Shown: positions 25,101-40,640 of the stretch, one piece after another
Layout of the letters: the number at the start of each line of letters is the position of its first letter
How positions within the stretch are numbered: position 1 is the stretch's first letter
Assembly: GCF_024713975.1 (NCBI RefSeq)
Contig: NC_091105.1
Span: 19,972,439 to 20,036,438 of the forward strand
DNA from: Paralichthys olivaceus
Taxonomy: Eukaryota; Chordata; Actinopteri; Pleuronectiformes; Paralichthyidae
DNA length: 64,000 nt
Direction of reading: 5' to 3'
Notes under the pieces: generated by a model
Seen by the model: the letters and a program-made list of their open reading frames with translations, nothing else
Databases searched by the model: none
What the model was told of the DNA's origin: nothing
Program-made: the position numbers and the translations under genes

Positions 25101-25436
25101 CACATTATTATTTATCTTCAGTTCAAAGATAGTTTTTTGCTCCTGAGTGGATGCTGTGTTTCTAAACTCTATATGAGAAAAAAAATGACACTTAATAAGC
25201 CACAATTTGGCATATCTGAGACAGATCAATGATCTGTTATAGCACCTCTGTGCTTACACAATGCATAAGCATTATATCAATAGCTTCATATTGCGACTGA
25301 TGAAAATCATATAGCAGTAACTCTTGATATTGTTTTGTTGCCCAGCGTTATGTCTAAGTGTGTCAGTTCAGGGACTCCATAGACAACAGTGAACAGATAA
25401 TAACACAGAAACTTGGACAGCTTGAGGTTTTCAAGT
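22126..25436. other. Intergenic between lectin-like gene and gapdhs
   Basis: The first 150 bp upstream of the lectin-like ATG include a weak TATA variant on the minus strand (TTAAAA near 22236). Beyond it I see only the dispersed-repeat copy at 23401-23690 and AT-rich text. No exon is recognised. Confidence 0.5.
23401..23690 (+). repeat. Dispersed repeat family A, copy 2 (best preserved)
   Basis: Reads 'ttacctccaccaaggaggtt', a GTTTGTTTG run, then 'ggattacacaaaaaccactg', 'gacagattaccacaaaactt', 'gggtcagggaagaagccatt' and 'ttgatctggatcaagg'. At least five other stretches of the window keep these blocks in the same order and on the same strand. The repeat is non-coding. Confidence 0.7.
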
Positions 25437-25442
25437 TTTATT
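25437..25442 (-). terminator. gapdhs: Likely poly(A) signal of gapdhs
   Basis: AATAAA on the minus strand about 400 nt past the gapdhs stop codon. A CA dinucleotide follows at 12-20 nt and a T/G-rich stretch comes after it, the usual layout of a cleavage site. Confidence 0.5.
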
Positions 25443-25838
25443 TCTTTGTCTCATTACTCTTTAGTGGAGTTACAGTAGCTCTACCTCTCAGCTTCCTCCT
25501 TCCACTGCTGATTTAACCTTTAAAACACACCAACAGGGTGATGGACACAGTAGTTACCATAGCAATGAGCCATTACGACACATCTAATGTGGCAGAGGGA
25601 GGTGGAGAGGGGGGCACACAGACACAAATACTGTCACTGACCAATCGTCTCGTCAATAAAGGAAAAACAAACCAAACACTCAAACACGCTGTTGCTGCTG
25701 CCTACATATGCTGTAGTAGAGCTAAAGGCTGTGATGCAAGGACTTGGCTATGGGTGGGGCTTGTGTGTAAAAGAGAAGAGAGGGCATGGATGGTTGGGGG
25801 TGGTCCCTTTCCTGACTTCCTTTCTCAAAAGGAAGTGG

Positions 25839-29322
<3,484 letters not shown>

Positions 29323-29353
29323 GGTTGCTGCTGTTTTGGGGTTATGGAGTTAC
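29323..29353 (-). other. gapdhs: gapdhs 5' UTR, part in the first coding exon
   Basis: The minus strand reads a T-rich tract, CTCTCAG|GTAACTCCATAAC, then 31 nt to the ATG. The acceptor at 29354 shows that at least one non-coding exon lies upstream. The ATG has CAACCATGTC, a moderate start context. Confidence 0.75.
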
Positions 29354-32300
29354 CTGAGAGAAAAAACACAAAACAATGACATTAGAAACACAACTGCAGC
29401 ATGGACACGTACAATAATCTCAGATGCATCTGGTGTCAACACTGGAAATCACTAAAGCTTAATGATGTGCCAGCAAATGTCACAGACTTTAAACATCAGA
29501 GGGTAAACCTGACAGCAAAGACACAAACATGCACTCTGACCGCAGCAAAATGTTGCCCTGACAGTAGGAGGTGGCTTTAATCAGGTAATCAAGTTGTTGG
29601 CAATACACAATGAGGGTGTGTTTGTGATTGTATGCATTACATTGGTGTGACCAATCTGAACCTTCTGCTTATCAGTCCTAACATACCATAACAAGTCTGT
29701 ACCTGTGAGATGATCTGAGCATTTGTAGACTTAGTATTAGGGATGAAACTGATCCATGAGGATTTGATTTATACTGTCCAGCATCAACCAAAGTTAGGAC
29801 GTCTTCAAGTTGCAGGGCCAGTGAGCAACGTGCATTTGTTGTGTGTTGTAAAAAGGTGACAGGGGAGTGGCAGATGGGAGGGGGCTCCCCTAACTGCGTG
29901 CGTTTAACAAGCACTGATGCTTTTTTCCTGACTGACGTTTGCAGTCGAAACATAACAAGTTGTCAAACTGCTCTCCATCGCTTTGATAAATAATTATCAT
30001 TGTTATTACTTATAAATATATTATTTAAAACGGAATAATTACTTGAGTTATGTATTGGAACTTTTCTCTTCAAATTTTGACACCATTTCATCTCTGTTTA
30101 GTTTATTATTTTCTTTTGTCAAGTCAACTGTAAGGTCTGAATAACATAAGAATGACTGGTAGCAGAGGCCTCCTAGGACAGATAGCACATTAGCACAAAA
30201 CAGTGAAAACAACACCAGGGTGTTAGGTGAGCAGAAAACCTCCAGGACCAGTAATATAAGTCAGATACTATGGTTGAAAGTAGATTCATAAATGAAAAAG
30301 GGTAAGATAGTGTCTGATGGGAAATTGAGGGAAAAGTACAGAGCGACAAAAGGTTTTTCGTGTTCCTGCTGGAAAGGTAGGGAGGTGTCTCATCATGCAG
30401 GGACATGTTTAGAAAATATTGGCATAGGAGGTGAGGAGAGAAGTGGGTTGCAGCTTTGTAACGACAACAAACAGAGACTTGTCTGCTGACAGAACAAAGA
30501 GGAAGCCTGGGCTGGACTCAACTATGTGACCTCCTTTCTCCTCTGCTTTCCTCTCCTTTTCATAATGTACACTCCTCTCCACACCTCCTCTGTGCACTCC
30601 TCCCACTTTTCCTGCCCCTCTTTTTTCTACTGTTTTCTGATTTCCTTCCTCATTTCATTCTTTATCTTCTCATAAACTCCACCTCTGCTATCCCTGGTCT
30701 GTCTATCATAACAGGGATAAACACTTTTTGACATCATTTTCAGCCTCTCAAATTTATCCCAAGTCAAATTGTGACCACTGATTTTTTCCATTTAAGCTTT
30801 TGTGTGCCCTTGAGGTGACTAATTTGCTCATCCAAATTTTTCATTGTAAACACCGCTTCTACAAATCTGATTTCATTTATGGACTCATTTAGGGTTCAGT
30901 AAAACAGTGTGTGTGGTTTTGAGTGCAGATTGGACAGCTAATGTCTGTCTGAACCCATTCGAGTCTGAGAGACAATGAATCGAGCCCAACCTCCATCCCA
31001 CAGGCATTCTGTGTTCTGAAGTTTTCCCTAATAACAAGCACGTGCATATTAAAAAGTAGATGGCCCAGCCAGCGTGTCCGAAAACAGACAGATGAACTCC
31101 TGTGACCCATCACTGGTTCAATATTCCAGAATGCAGCAGGCAGATTAAAGGCCGGCTAAAAGTTGTGTTTTACTGGGGCCTCATTAACATATATGTGAGG
31201 TTTACATTTACTAATACATGTGAACAGAAAAGGTAACTCGGTAGCATTTAGCAGTTAGCCTGACCAGTAGTGTGGCGTGTGTATGTTTGTGTCAGCCACA
31301 GGTAGCGTAAATAAGGGCAACGTGGATTGTCCTTGAAACTGGTTAGCTGTCATTTAAGACTAGTGTAATCTCCTAATCTGTGTGTCTCTGTAGGGAGCAT
31401 GTAGGACAGGCTGTCAATCTGGTGAAATGCATTGTGGGAGCACTTGAAATAAACATAATGGAGCAACCAGATTAGGACACATCATCTCCCTTGATTCTCC
31501 CACACTCTCAAATATGAATAGTGCTAAATAATAACTTGGTTTATTGGTTTTATAACTAACCTAGATTAGTTAACTTGTCCGGTCTGGAGCTGTAACACTA
31601 TTTGTTTCAGGTCAAAATCAATTCATTGATCCGTCTGCCACAGTTTCAACTGTCGTTTAATGCATCATGTCTAGTGTGTAGTCTAGCGTCGTTATTTTCC
31701 TTGTGTGATTTTTTTGTGGTAGGTTTCATCAAGGGCAGAGCAGCTGCAAGCGTAATACAAGGTCACCAATGTAGAGAGAGAGGGACAAAGAGAGGTGTGA
31801 CAATGCTCTCACATTTCTGTCTTTCTGCTCCTTTATACTCTGTTCCAACTGGTAGCTATTGTGCATTCACCAAACTCTGCACAGTGACCCCCTGTGGACT
31901 GTGCACTTTTTCACGGTTGGTCTTACTCTTGCTTTTCTCCATCTGTATTTAAATGTCTCCATTTTCTCTCCATAGAGGAGTTGCCCCTGGTTTTCCAACA
32001 CAAAATGGCTGCGCTGCTGACAAATGATACAGTGAGCTATTCAACTTCACCAAAGAAAAAAGAAAAATGGGGCTTGGCTGAGATCACAGGAGCCACATAA
32101 TACGTAGATCTGATGACTCTAGTGACGGGGCTCAGCTGTTTGAGTTAAAACTATGAAAATATGTACGATGGGTTTGTTTAAAAAAACTGACATAGGCAAG
32201 CATTGAAGACTTTACAAAAGGGCAGGTGCATGTGTTAGTGTGTGTCTACAGTTACTTGACGCGCCCCCCCGAAATGTCTGTTACTGTTGCCTAGCAGCAG

Positions 32301-34950
32301 TGTGGAAGTTTGGCCAATCAGTGGGAGAAGAGGGAGGGGTTACGTGGGGAAACCAGTGCTCTGGAAAAAGTCCATTTCCATTGAACTTGATTTAAAGAAA
32401 TCCTGGCTTATTGTAAGAAAGTCAAAGGTTCATTACTTTCTGCTTTAACTTTACTTCCCTTTAATTTTTTTTTCTTACACATATTCTCATGCAGTGTTCT
32501 AATGAAATATGTAAAATATGTGAAATGTAACTTTTAGAGAATAACCACGTTATTCATACACACGACTTAAGTTAGATCCCTATTGTAGCAGAGGGAAACT
32601 AACCATTGTTTCTGTGTGCAGTAAACTATTTGATGTTATATTACAATAGGAAAGTTGATTCCCCAGCCAGCAGCTCCCCCTACTTTTCAACCACAGTCCC
32701 GCCCCTTTGACTGAGGACCAATCAGCCCTGATCTGGCATTCAGCGCATGCTCCATGATGATAGCTCACAGAGCAGCTATTGTGCAGAGCAGAGCATAGAA
32801 GTAACACGTTGTTAACTGCAGCTGGCAATCTGCTGACACTCATTAAAAGATGGGAAGAAGAGGCAGACAGAGGGCCAGACATATGAACACCAGTAAAGGA
32901 CTGTGCACCTCTCATCACAGAATTACTTTCAGTGCTTTACCATGGAAGGGCTGGCTTTAAGAGTCCTGTACTGAACACGAGCTTTCTATAACTAAAACTT
33001 GACTCAAACCCAGGAATTCACAGAGAATACAATGTCGTCAAAGTGAATTATGTTCAATGGTATCTCCTTCATGTGAAATGGCTTGTGTGCACCACTGGCA
33101 CTGGTGTAAGAAAAACATGATTCAGATTTCTGCAGCACAGTCCCCTCCCTGCAAGAGGCTGGTCAGACTTGTTCCATATGAGTAATATTGGAAATGCATC
33201 CATCCAGTCTTCCCTTTCCACCACTTAACCTTCTTCTCACTGGTGCAAGAATAGAGCCTGACCGATCTGCTGGGATTTGATGCTGATATTAGGGATAAAA
33301 GTTATCGACTGATATGTTTTAAAACAAATTTTAGCAATGACGCCTAATATTTTTTAATCAAACCCGTATGAGAAAGATTATTATTAATTGAGGCTTGCTA
33401 TTTTACAGTTTAATTTTAAACTCTATAGTAAACACCTATACATAAAAAGAAAACACAACAGCAAAATATTTAAACTTGAATGAAGAAAACAGATTTTTAA
33501 AACTTTGAATGTATATCTTTTTCTACATTTTGTTTCTATAAAAAAGGTTTCATATTACAAACACTGATATCTTTATGTCTGTGAAAGGCTCATATCAGCT
33601 GATATTATTGGCCAACCAAAATATCGGTCAGGCTCTACTTAGGATTAGACTAAAGCTTTGGAGTGCTGATTGGTCAGTGAAAAGGGAATGAATAATCTTC
33701 ACTTCTAACAAATGTTACCTGTTTCTACATCTGTTTATCCTAACACATTTAATTTTCTCTTCTAAATCCTGCTATTTCTCTCAGAGCTATGTCTCTTCCT
33801 TGCTTTTTGAGAATTATCCCTTCTAACGCCTTTTCTTCACAAATCATTAAAATTCATGCCCCTATTTGTCTGTCCTCTGTGCTCTTTGTCTCACAGGTCC
33901 CCCTCATTTACCACCACCCTACCCTCCCTCTGAGCTGCGACCCATTTTCCTCACACAAACGCAGAGTTTCACCAGCGGGGGTGCAGGACAGGGTCATCAC
34001 GGTTATGCAGGGAGAAAGATTACTTTATTATCAGTCAACAAGAAAAGGACAGAGACTGCATCGAAAGCATGGGGAAAAAATCTACTGAATGAGTAGAAGA
34101 GATGAGGACCAGCGCCTCCTCTGATGTCAAGCACCAACACTTGACCAAAAAAAACACAAATGATTTTCTCTGTCTAATAACTTAACCATTGACTGTGAAG
34201 TCAGTCACTTGCAACCAGCCCTTGTATGGACATCAGTTTGTGAGGAGCACAGAGAGACTACTGTACATCTTAACAACAGTATTACAGACAGGGCACATGC
34301 TGAAACCATTCACTTAATCCATGATGGTGATGTGAGTTGGGACTGGCCTGCTCTGTGTGTGTGGTGTAGTGACTGGCTGGAGTTTAATGGTAAAACTACA
34401 ACAAGAAAACAACCACTCGTCATGCCAGCAGAGGCTAAGTTCACACGAAAGCTAATATACACATTCTTTGGTCTAACTTTTCCTGCCCACTATACCACTT
34501 CCTCCCTCCTCCTTCTACCACCCTTCTTCTGCTAGTGGCTCTACAAAGCTTCCTCTTGCTGTCACACCCTCTTTCTCTCCAGTGTTTTTCCACTGCAGTG
34601 AGTTGATTGGCTAGAAGCCAGACAGACTATCTAATTGGGTAACGTTTTCTCTTCTTGCCCACCACTTAGAGAACCAAATAAATCAAACACATAACAGATA
34701 CTTATTCAATATTTTATGCACACTCGAATGCAGGTGGGCAAAACTTTCTGTTTTCAGCAACTGAGGGAACCTTGGTTCTGCTCATTATCATCCCCTCCAT
34801 CTTTCCCCCCTCAGCAAAGTACCTGCTTCCTCTCTTTTTATAGTCTTGTCACTGGGGCAATGTCACTTTGCTGCCGTAACCTTGTCAGTTAAATGTCCGA
34901 CACCATCACATCACCAGTGCAAACACACAAGACCACAAGCTGCGTCTTAC
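29354..34950. other. Intron 1 of gapdhs or intergenic, no exon recognised
   Basis: No protein-like frame with splice sites was found. The only structured item is the inverted-repeat element at 33252-33637. If either upstream first exon below belongs to gapdhs, this whole stretch is intron. Confidence 0.5.
33252..33637. mobile_element. MITE-like element with 15-bp inverted ends
   Basis: TAGAGCCTGACCGAT at 33252 is mirrored exactly as ATCGGTCAGGCTCTA ending at 33637, with looser pairing further in (ctgatat / atatcag). The 386-bp interior is AT-rich and non-coding. No clear target duplication is visible. Confidence 0.7.
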
Positions 34951-35063
34951 CCAGCAGGCATGGCCTCCTGCTGACAGGGACAGTCAGATAAGAGGACCTT
35001 TCTGTCTACCACACCTCCGCCGGTGCCAGGGTACCAGCTGCAGGGTGTATGGCTAAATTTATA
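34951..35063 (-). promoter_or_regulatory. Candidate TATA promoter and short first exon, gapdhs-proximal
   Basis: On the minus strand TATAAA at 35063-35058 is followed about 30 nt later by a plausible start near 35032. A donor lies at GCTGG|gtaaga (exon end 34951). An ATG at 34961 (GGCCATGCC) begins a frame. If joined to the gapdhs acceptor at 29353 it reads M-P-A-G-stop, so it would act as a minimal upstream ORF rather than an N-terminus. This is a motif-level prediction only. Confidence 0.35.
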
Positions 35064-37099
35064 GAGTTAGGAGGTGATAGCTTTATGTATTCCTACAAAT
35101 ACACAAACACCAACCTAGGTTAATGCAATTAATAAGGTGAAGCCTGCTATCGTGGTGTAACAAAGACATGTTCAGGAATACAAACATGCCTGTACTCACA
35201 CACACATCTATAGTGTACCTTAACTACTACTTCTATAACTATTACTGTTAACTGTTAACCTAAACTTTAAAAATATGGCTTCACCTCAAGATTTATTGAT
35301 ATACATTATATGGGGACTTGCTTTTGTCCCCTCAAAGAAGACGCACATTCAGGACCTCACAACATACCTGGACTACACGCAACATCATGAATTATTAAAG
35401 AGTGTGCTTTGTCAAACTGCAGAGGACTCAGTAGGAGACATGTGACCACTCTGCAGAGGTAATGCTGGACCACACACACACACACACACACACACTTGTG
35501 TCAGCAGGTAGATGACAGATATCCTTCCTGAGGCTGCAGTCTTGTGAATCACCTCCTCTCCTCTATCAAGCTACAGTACACCTTCATGTTTTGTCTGATA
35601 CCCCCTCTCATATCATGCTAGATTTCCACACTTTGTAAAAATTTTTTATTTATAATTATTATTACTATTATATTCCAGTTATGTCCCTTCCTTTTGTAGC
35701 TTTTTCCCCCTAAAAATTGCAACAGCTAGTAGTCACAGACTTGAGTGCTGAGTCATTCCTCTCTTACACACATCCTGGACATAAATGGCTGGTTGTTAAA
35801 TCAGCAGCAGAGAAAGATCGAGAGGGACACTCACAGTGACCTCGTCTAGTAAAAATCCCACAAACTTTATAAGAATACGTGTGTCAATCTAGAAAAAGAA
35901 CAACTTGAGGATGAATGCCTCAAATGTAACCCAACACTGTATTTTTAAAATTAGTAATAATCCACAAACTACTGTACACTAATCTGTGTTTATTTTGAGT
36001 CCAGGCAACCTGCTCTGAAGCATGCACCAGAGTAACACGCAGATACACCTGAGAGTCCAGTCCACATATGACCAGGATCATGCAGACCCCATGGTCTCTT
36101 TATTATGAAGGCTGTAGTCCATGTTAGGGTGGAATCACACATCCTGTGTGTTGTTAGTGTGACCCAGCTATTGTCATCACCTTATAGTTTCCCCCTTGCA
36201 CAGCAAAGTGGCAACATGTTGGCCACACAGACGCTGACATGTACATTTCAGACGTTTAGCTGACACCTCATCTAGAGCAGCAACAAGAGCAGACACTGAC
36301 ACGACAAGATAACAAAGTCTGTGCATGACATGGAAACAATGTCCCTGCTGTGTCTAAAATAAAATAATGATGCACAGAATATGCAAATATAAGTCATCGT
36401 GATATATCAGTCCACCAAAGAAAATCCAGACAATCACAGTTAATTTTAATATGTATAATATATAGATTTTAATATATTCAACAGTGACTAGACTGGCTTT
36501 TGGAAAATTCAACTTAGATTGATTTATGTGCTGTGGACGTTCACTGCAAAACTATTATCCAATGATGCATGGCATGCGGCTGCTATTTTTCTTTAACTCC
36601 AGGCAAAGCACAGCATTTTAACCATAGTCCTCAGAGGCCTGTTATTAATAACCCTCAGCTATCCAGAGGCTGAGGAATGAGGAGTCACTCCTCTTCTCCA
36701 AGTCCAGTGTGAATGACTTGTTTCTAGAAAATAAACTGCAGGATGAGAATAAAGATCAGGGGCATCGCTGCAGCAGCTCTGGGCCTGTGCTGTGACCTTC
36801 CTCAGCTGGAGTGATGACCTTCAACACTGAGAGGAGGCCAGACATGGCTGCATCATACAAGAAACCAATCAATAACTTCATCCAAATCCTGGTTGCTCCA
36901 ATACTTTTTACATATACTTATACATACTTTGGAATATCAAATGAAATTATGAGAGACAATAAGTACCACAGGACCGTGTGGCTTGCAGGCCATACTGACA
37001 ATGCATTTTTTTTAAAAACCCTTCATTATTTTTTCCCTGCTGAACACGTTTGCCTTTTCAGTTTTTATAATCAAAGCCTTGTTGCATACTCATGAAGTG
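35064..37099. other. No gene recognised; includes a CA microsatellite
   Basis: AT-rich sequence with an (AC)n run at about 35470-35495. I see no conserved frame or inverted-repeat element. Confidence 0.4.
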
Positions 37100-37600
37100 T
37101 TCTCAGATTTCACATGAGGTGTAGTTCAGTGTTAAGGACAGAGGCCTCTTTGCAAACCGCATCAACAGGTCTGTCGAGTCTGGAGTCGAACTGCGGCAGA
37201 ATCCTGCGCCTCCACTCTGCCTCCGTGCCCTTCACTTGCAGCACGGGAATTAGAGCTTCCACCTCTTCCCCTCCATCTTTTCTACCTCAGACACAGTCAA
37301 GGTTATTCATCCGTCATTCCTCCTCCCTCACGTCACAGCGGTGTCTGCTCACCGTCTTCAACACCATGGCGCAACCACGACAGACTTCATCACGAGGACG
37401 AGAGGAGGCACGTAGCTTCACCTCCGTCCACGGAGCTGATACGCCCTGTACAGACGCTTTATTACGGCTCCGTGCAGCTTTATTACAATCATCTCCTCCT
37501 GTAAAACTCTTCTTTAGCACAGCATCTTCCTACGTAGTCTGCTCGTGGGGTTTATATATCGTTATATATATATATATATTTCTGTGCTGTGTTACATAAC
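37100..37600. other. GC-richer stretch open on both strands, possible exon or promoter
   Basis: CpG-containing island of about 400 bp. The plus strand is open for 161 codons (37114-37599). The minus strand has protein-like text (IPVLQVKGTEAEWRRRILPQ, then FDSRLDRPVDAVCKEASVL) ending at a stop near 37110, and an ATGG in strong context at 37371 (GCGCCATGG) with a donor-like ACG|gtgagc after five codons. A TATATAAA on the minus strand at about 37551-37558 lies about 180 bp upstream of that ATG. The frames do not join cleanly and I do not recognise the protein, so no gene is called. Confidence 0.25.
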
Positions 37601-38321
37601 ATGGAGACTAATCCACTTCCGCAAAGATGCAGCAGTGGGAGCTGCCAATGTCACGTTACCCGCTAAAGAGGACGATCGAGCTTCAATTGAATGACTTATA
37701 TATTATGAATGAACCTTCCTTTGAAACACGCAGGTCTACTTTAAACTGTGGCGCGATCCATTCTGTTTCATCCTGGAGTGAGTTTGTGCAGCTTTGGGGG
37801 ATTTTGCTGAAATCTCAATGATGCAACTAACCGTCTCAGCCAGAGAGCACATTACACAAGCAGCAGCCTGTCTGCACACTGCGAGGCCGTGACTGCATCC
37901 CCTCCCATCCTCGCCTTTCTCTTCCTGTGCACGTACGCACAGCATGTCTCTGCTAACTTAGCTTTAGGAGCTCTTAGCTTCTCTTCCCCTCTTTGAACGG
38001 ATACGTGGCTCATTAACACAAAGATGGAGGTTCAATTCACCACACAGACGACATGATGGCCGCGGGCTTCTACAAGTCACTCAGGGCTTTTAGTTACGTC
38101 ACCCTCAGGAGCACATGCAGTATTTTTTGCGGTAAACATGAAGAATTTAGATTTAGCATTAATATTGCAAAGCTGGTGTTAGCGCAGACAGAGAAGCTAA
38201 CGTTTGTAAAGTGAAGATTGAATCGTGTGAAACGATTGAAATGGCCTCAGTTTGAACAACTGACGCGTATTAAAGCGACATGTCTCTGCATGGAGGACAT
38301 GTCTCTGCAGGAGCAGCTTAC

Positions 38322-38428
38322 CTCTCGGATGCTTCTGGAGTCTGTGTGCGCAGCGCTCCGCTCTCTCTTCCGCTTTTATACAGGACACGTGCCGCCGGGA
38401 GCCCGGTCGCCCTGGCGACGTGACGTCA
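38322..38428 (-). promoter_or_regulatory. CRE / E-box / TATA promoter with short non-coding exon
   Basis: On the minus strand, in order: palindromic CRE TGACGTCA (38428-38421), E-box CACGTG (38391-38386), TATAAAAG (38380-38373), a predicted start near 38349, and a strong donor CCGAGAG|gtaagc (exon end 38322). Spacing is right for a TATA promoter with the CRE at about -75. The next minus-strand acceptor with a coding gene behind it is that of gapdhs at 29353, so this is my preferred gapdhs first exon, with an intron of about 9 kb. It could also serve an unseen gene. Confidence 0.5.
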
Positions 38429-38489
38429 TATCATCCTCTGCAGTGAGGATCCATTCGGAACGAGGGTCTGGTCACGGCCCCTCAGAGGC

Positions 38490-38590
38490 TGAGGCCTGGA
38501 GAGAGGGAGGATGGAGGGATGGTGGAGGGATAGAGGGAGGATGGAGGGATGTTGGAGGGATAGAGGGACGGAGGGATAGAGGGATGGACT
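38490..38590. repeat. GGAGGGAT-type minisatellite
   Basis: Imperfect tandem units of GGATGGAGGGAT and GGAGGGATAGAG. It lies about 60 bp upstream of the CRE of the promoter above. Confidence 0.8.
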
Positions 38591-39167
38591 CGGTAGAACA
38601 GCTTGTTCTCGAAATCTGTATATACAGTCTATGTTCTCAACACACACCTGAGGGCTGTCTGTGATGAAACACACACACAAACACAAACACTGTGAGACAC
38701 TTGATCAAAACGTGGAAATGATGAAGCAGCAGACTTCCCACCATGCACTCGGCTCGACACGTGGACATGATGAAACATGGCTCGGTAGATGCTTTTTTTC
38801 CCCAATTATTTCCCCGTGTAATTACGCACGGTGCTAAAAACAACGATAAAGCAACGATATGTAAGATGTATATATACAAACAGGACGATTCAACTGTGCA
38901 TTCATGATTATACCTGAATTGTTTTACACAGGGATTTAGAACTGATCTTCCATGTCTTATAAATAAAGTTGTTTAAAAAAAACATAGCTCGAAAGACGGT
39001 GACAGGAAATCCCAGCGACAGCTATAGATCACATCAGTATGTGTATGTGATAGGATGGCTGCCCTCTCTGCACGTCAGACTGGATGTTCTGAGAACACAA
39101 ATGTTTAATAGCCAGTGCTCCATTATGCAGTGATCCATGAACGACTGCAGGCTGGGTCGCCTATGGA

Positions 39168-39169
39168 TG

Positions 39170-39205
<36 letters not shown>
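39168..39205. repeat. (TG)n microsatellite
   Basis: About 18 uninterrupted TG units. Confidence 0.9.
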
Positions 39206-39207
<2 letters not shown>

Positions 39208-39844
39208 ATGTATGTATGATGCAGCATCGTTACATAACAAGTCATAAATCTAACAAGTCGCTTTTCCATGGTGGCAGTCTGTTCTGCTGCTAAACTGGTA
39301 TATTTGCAGGTACATGTACATAGAAAAATAAATAAATCTATGTTTAAGAAGGTTTTTTTTCTATTCTATTCTATTATTTCCTGTTGCACGCCCCTCCTCT
39401 CCCCTCCTCCTCTCTCCTCATGCCACAGCATGTGTCTCACTGAGAATGAGTGTACGTGAGGGAGGATGCGTACAGTGGTGTAACATGGGAAATCCCTGTG
39501 GTGCAGTGCATGTGTACATGGGAGAAAATGGCCTCATGAAGGCTTTCTGCCAGAAAGCTTTTGCCTGCAGTGGTCAATGAAACAGTCTTTCCTATTTAAA
39601 ACTAGATTATTCTCCCAGTCTTACCAAACTGTAACTGAAAAGTGAAACCAGAAAGCAAAGCTCCCCGAAGGCAAACCTCTCCGGACTCGGTGTAAATAGG
39701 AAGGAAATGTCATTGACCAACAATTGAACACATTTCCCTTTTTATGTTTTGTCATCGCTGCTGTTTGATTTCTCCATCATAACCTAATATTATGCTATAT
39801 GTTTTACCACAGTGGTGTAGCTCCCATTTTCTTTTATACTGTTT

Positions 39845-40640
39845 TTATTCATTGAGCAGGTACAAGAAGACAAGAAGACACACAATTGTGTCAACCAAAG
39901 AGGTTGGAGGCGTTATTTGATTTGACAAAGCTATAGACCTGAAAGTAACAAAATAGATGAGATTTAAGAATATTGAATTTTCACATAGTTGACTGAAACT
40001 ACAAAAGACATCGTTGATGTACAGTCCTCTAAGCCTGACAAGACCCAGCCCTGCCATAGAGAGAAGGCCATATAGTTTCTGGGAAGTAGAAAGAGATAGC
40101 TGTTGCAAATGGGACTGAGATTAGACAATCCTTGCAGTCAAAGAGCAAGCCTGAATTGGGACCAGATTCGTAAAGTGCACTACAATAGGGTGGCATGTAA
40201 ATTGGGTTGGGGGAATAGGCAGTTTTTATGAGTAGAGCTAAAAGTGAAGTAGAAGGGAATGATTTGGCCTCAGGTTAACATCAGTTTATTGTTGGCTCCT
40301 GAATCCAAATAACCATTTTGAGTATATTTGCTGCCCAGTAATAATTTGTGAAGTCAGGAAGTACCCATCCACTTACATATTTCTGCCTGTGTAAAAACTG
40401 TCTCTTGATCCTGGGGGCCATGCCCTTCCATAGGAAAGAGGAAATCAGCTTGTTGATTATTTGAAGAAAGGATATGAGTTAATAAATTGGCCACAGCAAA
40501 TAGCAATGGGCTCAGAGGGCACCCCTGGTGAGTTCCTCTCCTGAGTGTGAAATACTGTGATTTTCTACAGAGACATTGGGTAAAGAATGTACAAGTGTTA
40601 TCCAGGATATGAATTTGGGACCCCCACTCCACTCTGAAAA
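39845..40640 (-). pseudogene. L1/Tx1-like reverse transcriptase fragment
   Basis: On the minus strand 40632-40354 codes CLCRKSQYFTLRRGTHQGCP followed by LSPLLFAVANLLTHIL, the RGxxQGCPLSPLLF block of L1-type reverse transcriptases. Further on (40108-39845) come LVRLRGLYINDVFCSFSQL, then TPPTSLVDTIV, which fits the region after the polymerase (LYxDxVFxSFxxL...). The YADD active site and most of the ORF are missing, and stops interrupt the rest. It is a dead fragment of a LINE. Confidence 0.75.

Noticed and set aside
38218..38664. 148-codon plus-strand frame across the promoter
   Set aside because: The frame runs through the GGAGGGAT minisatellite and the promoter elements; low-complexity product.
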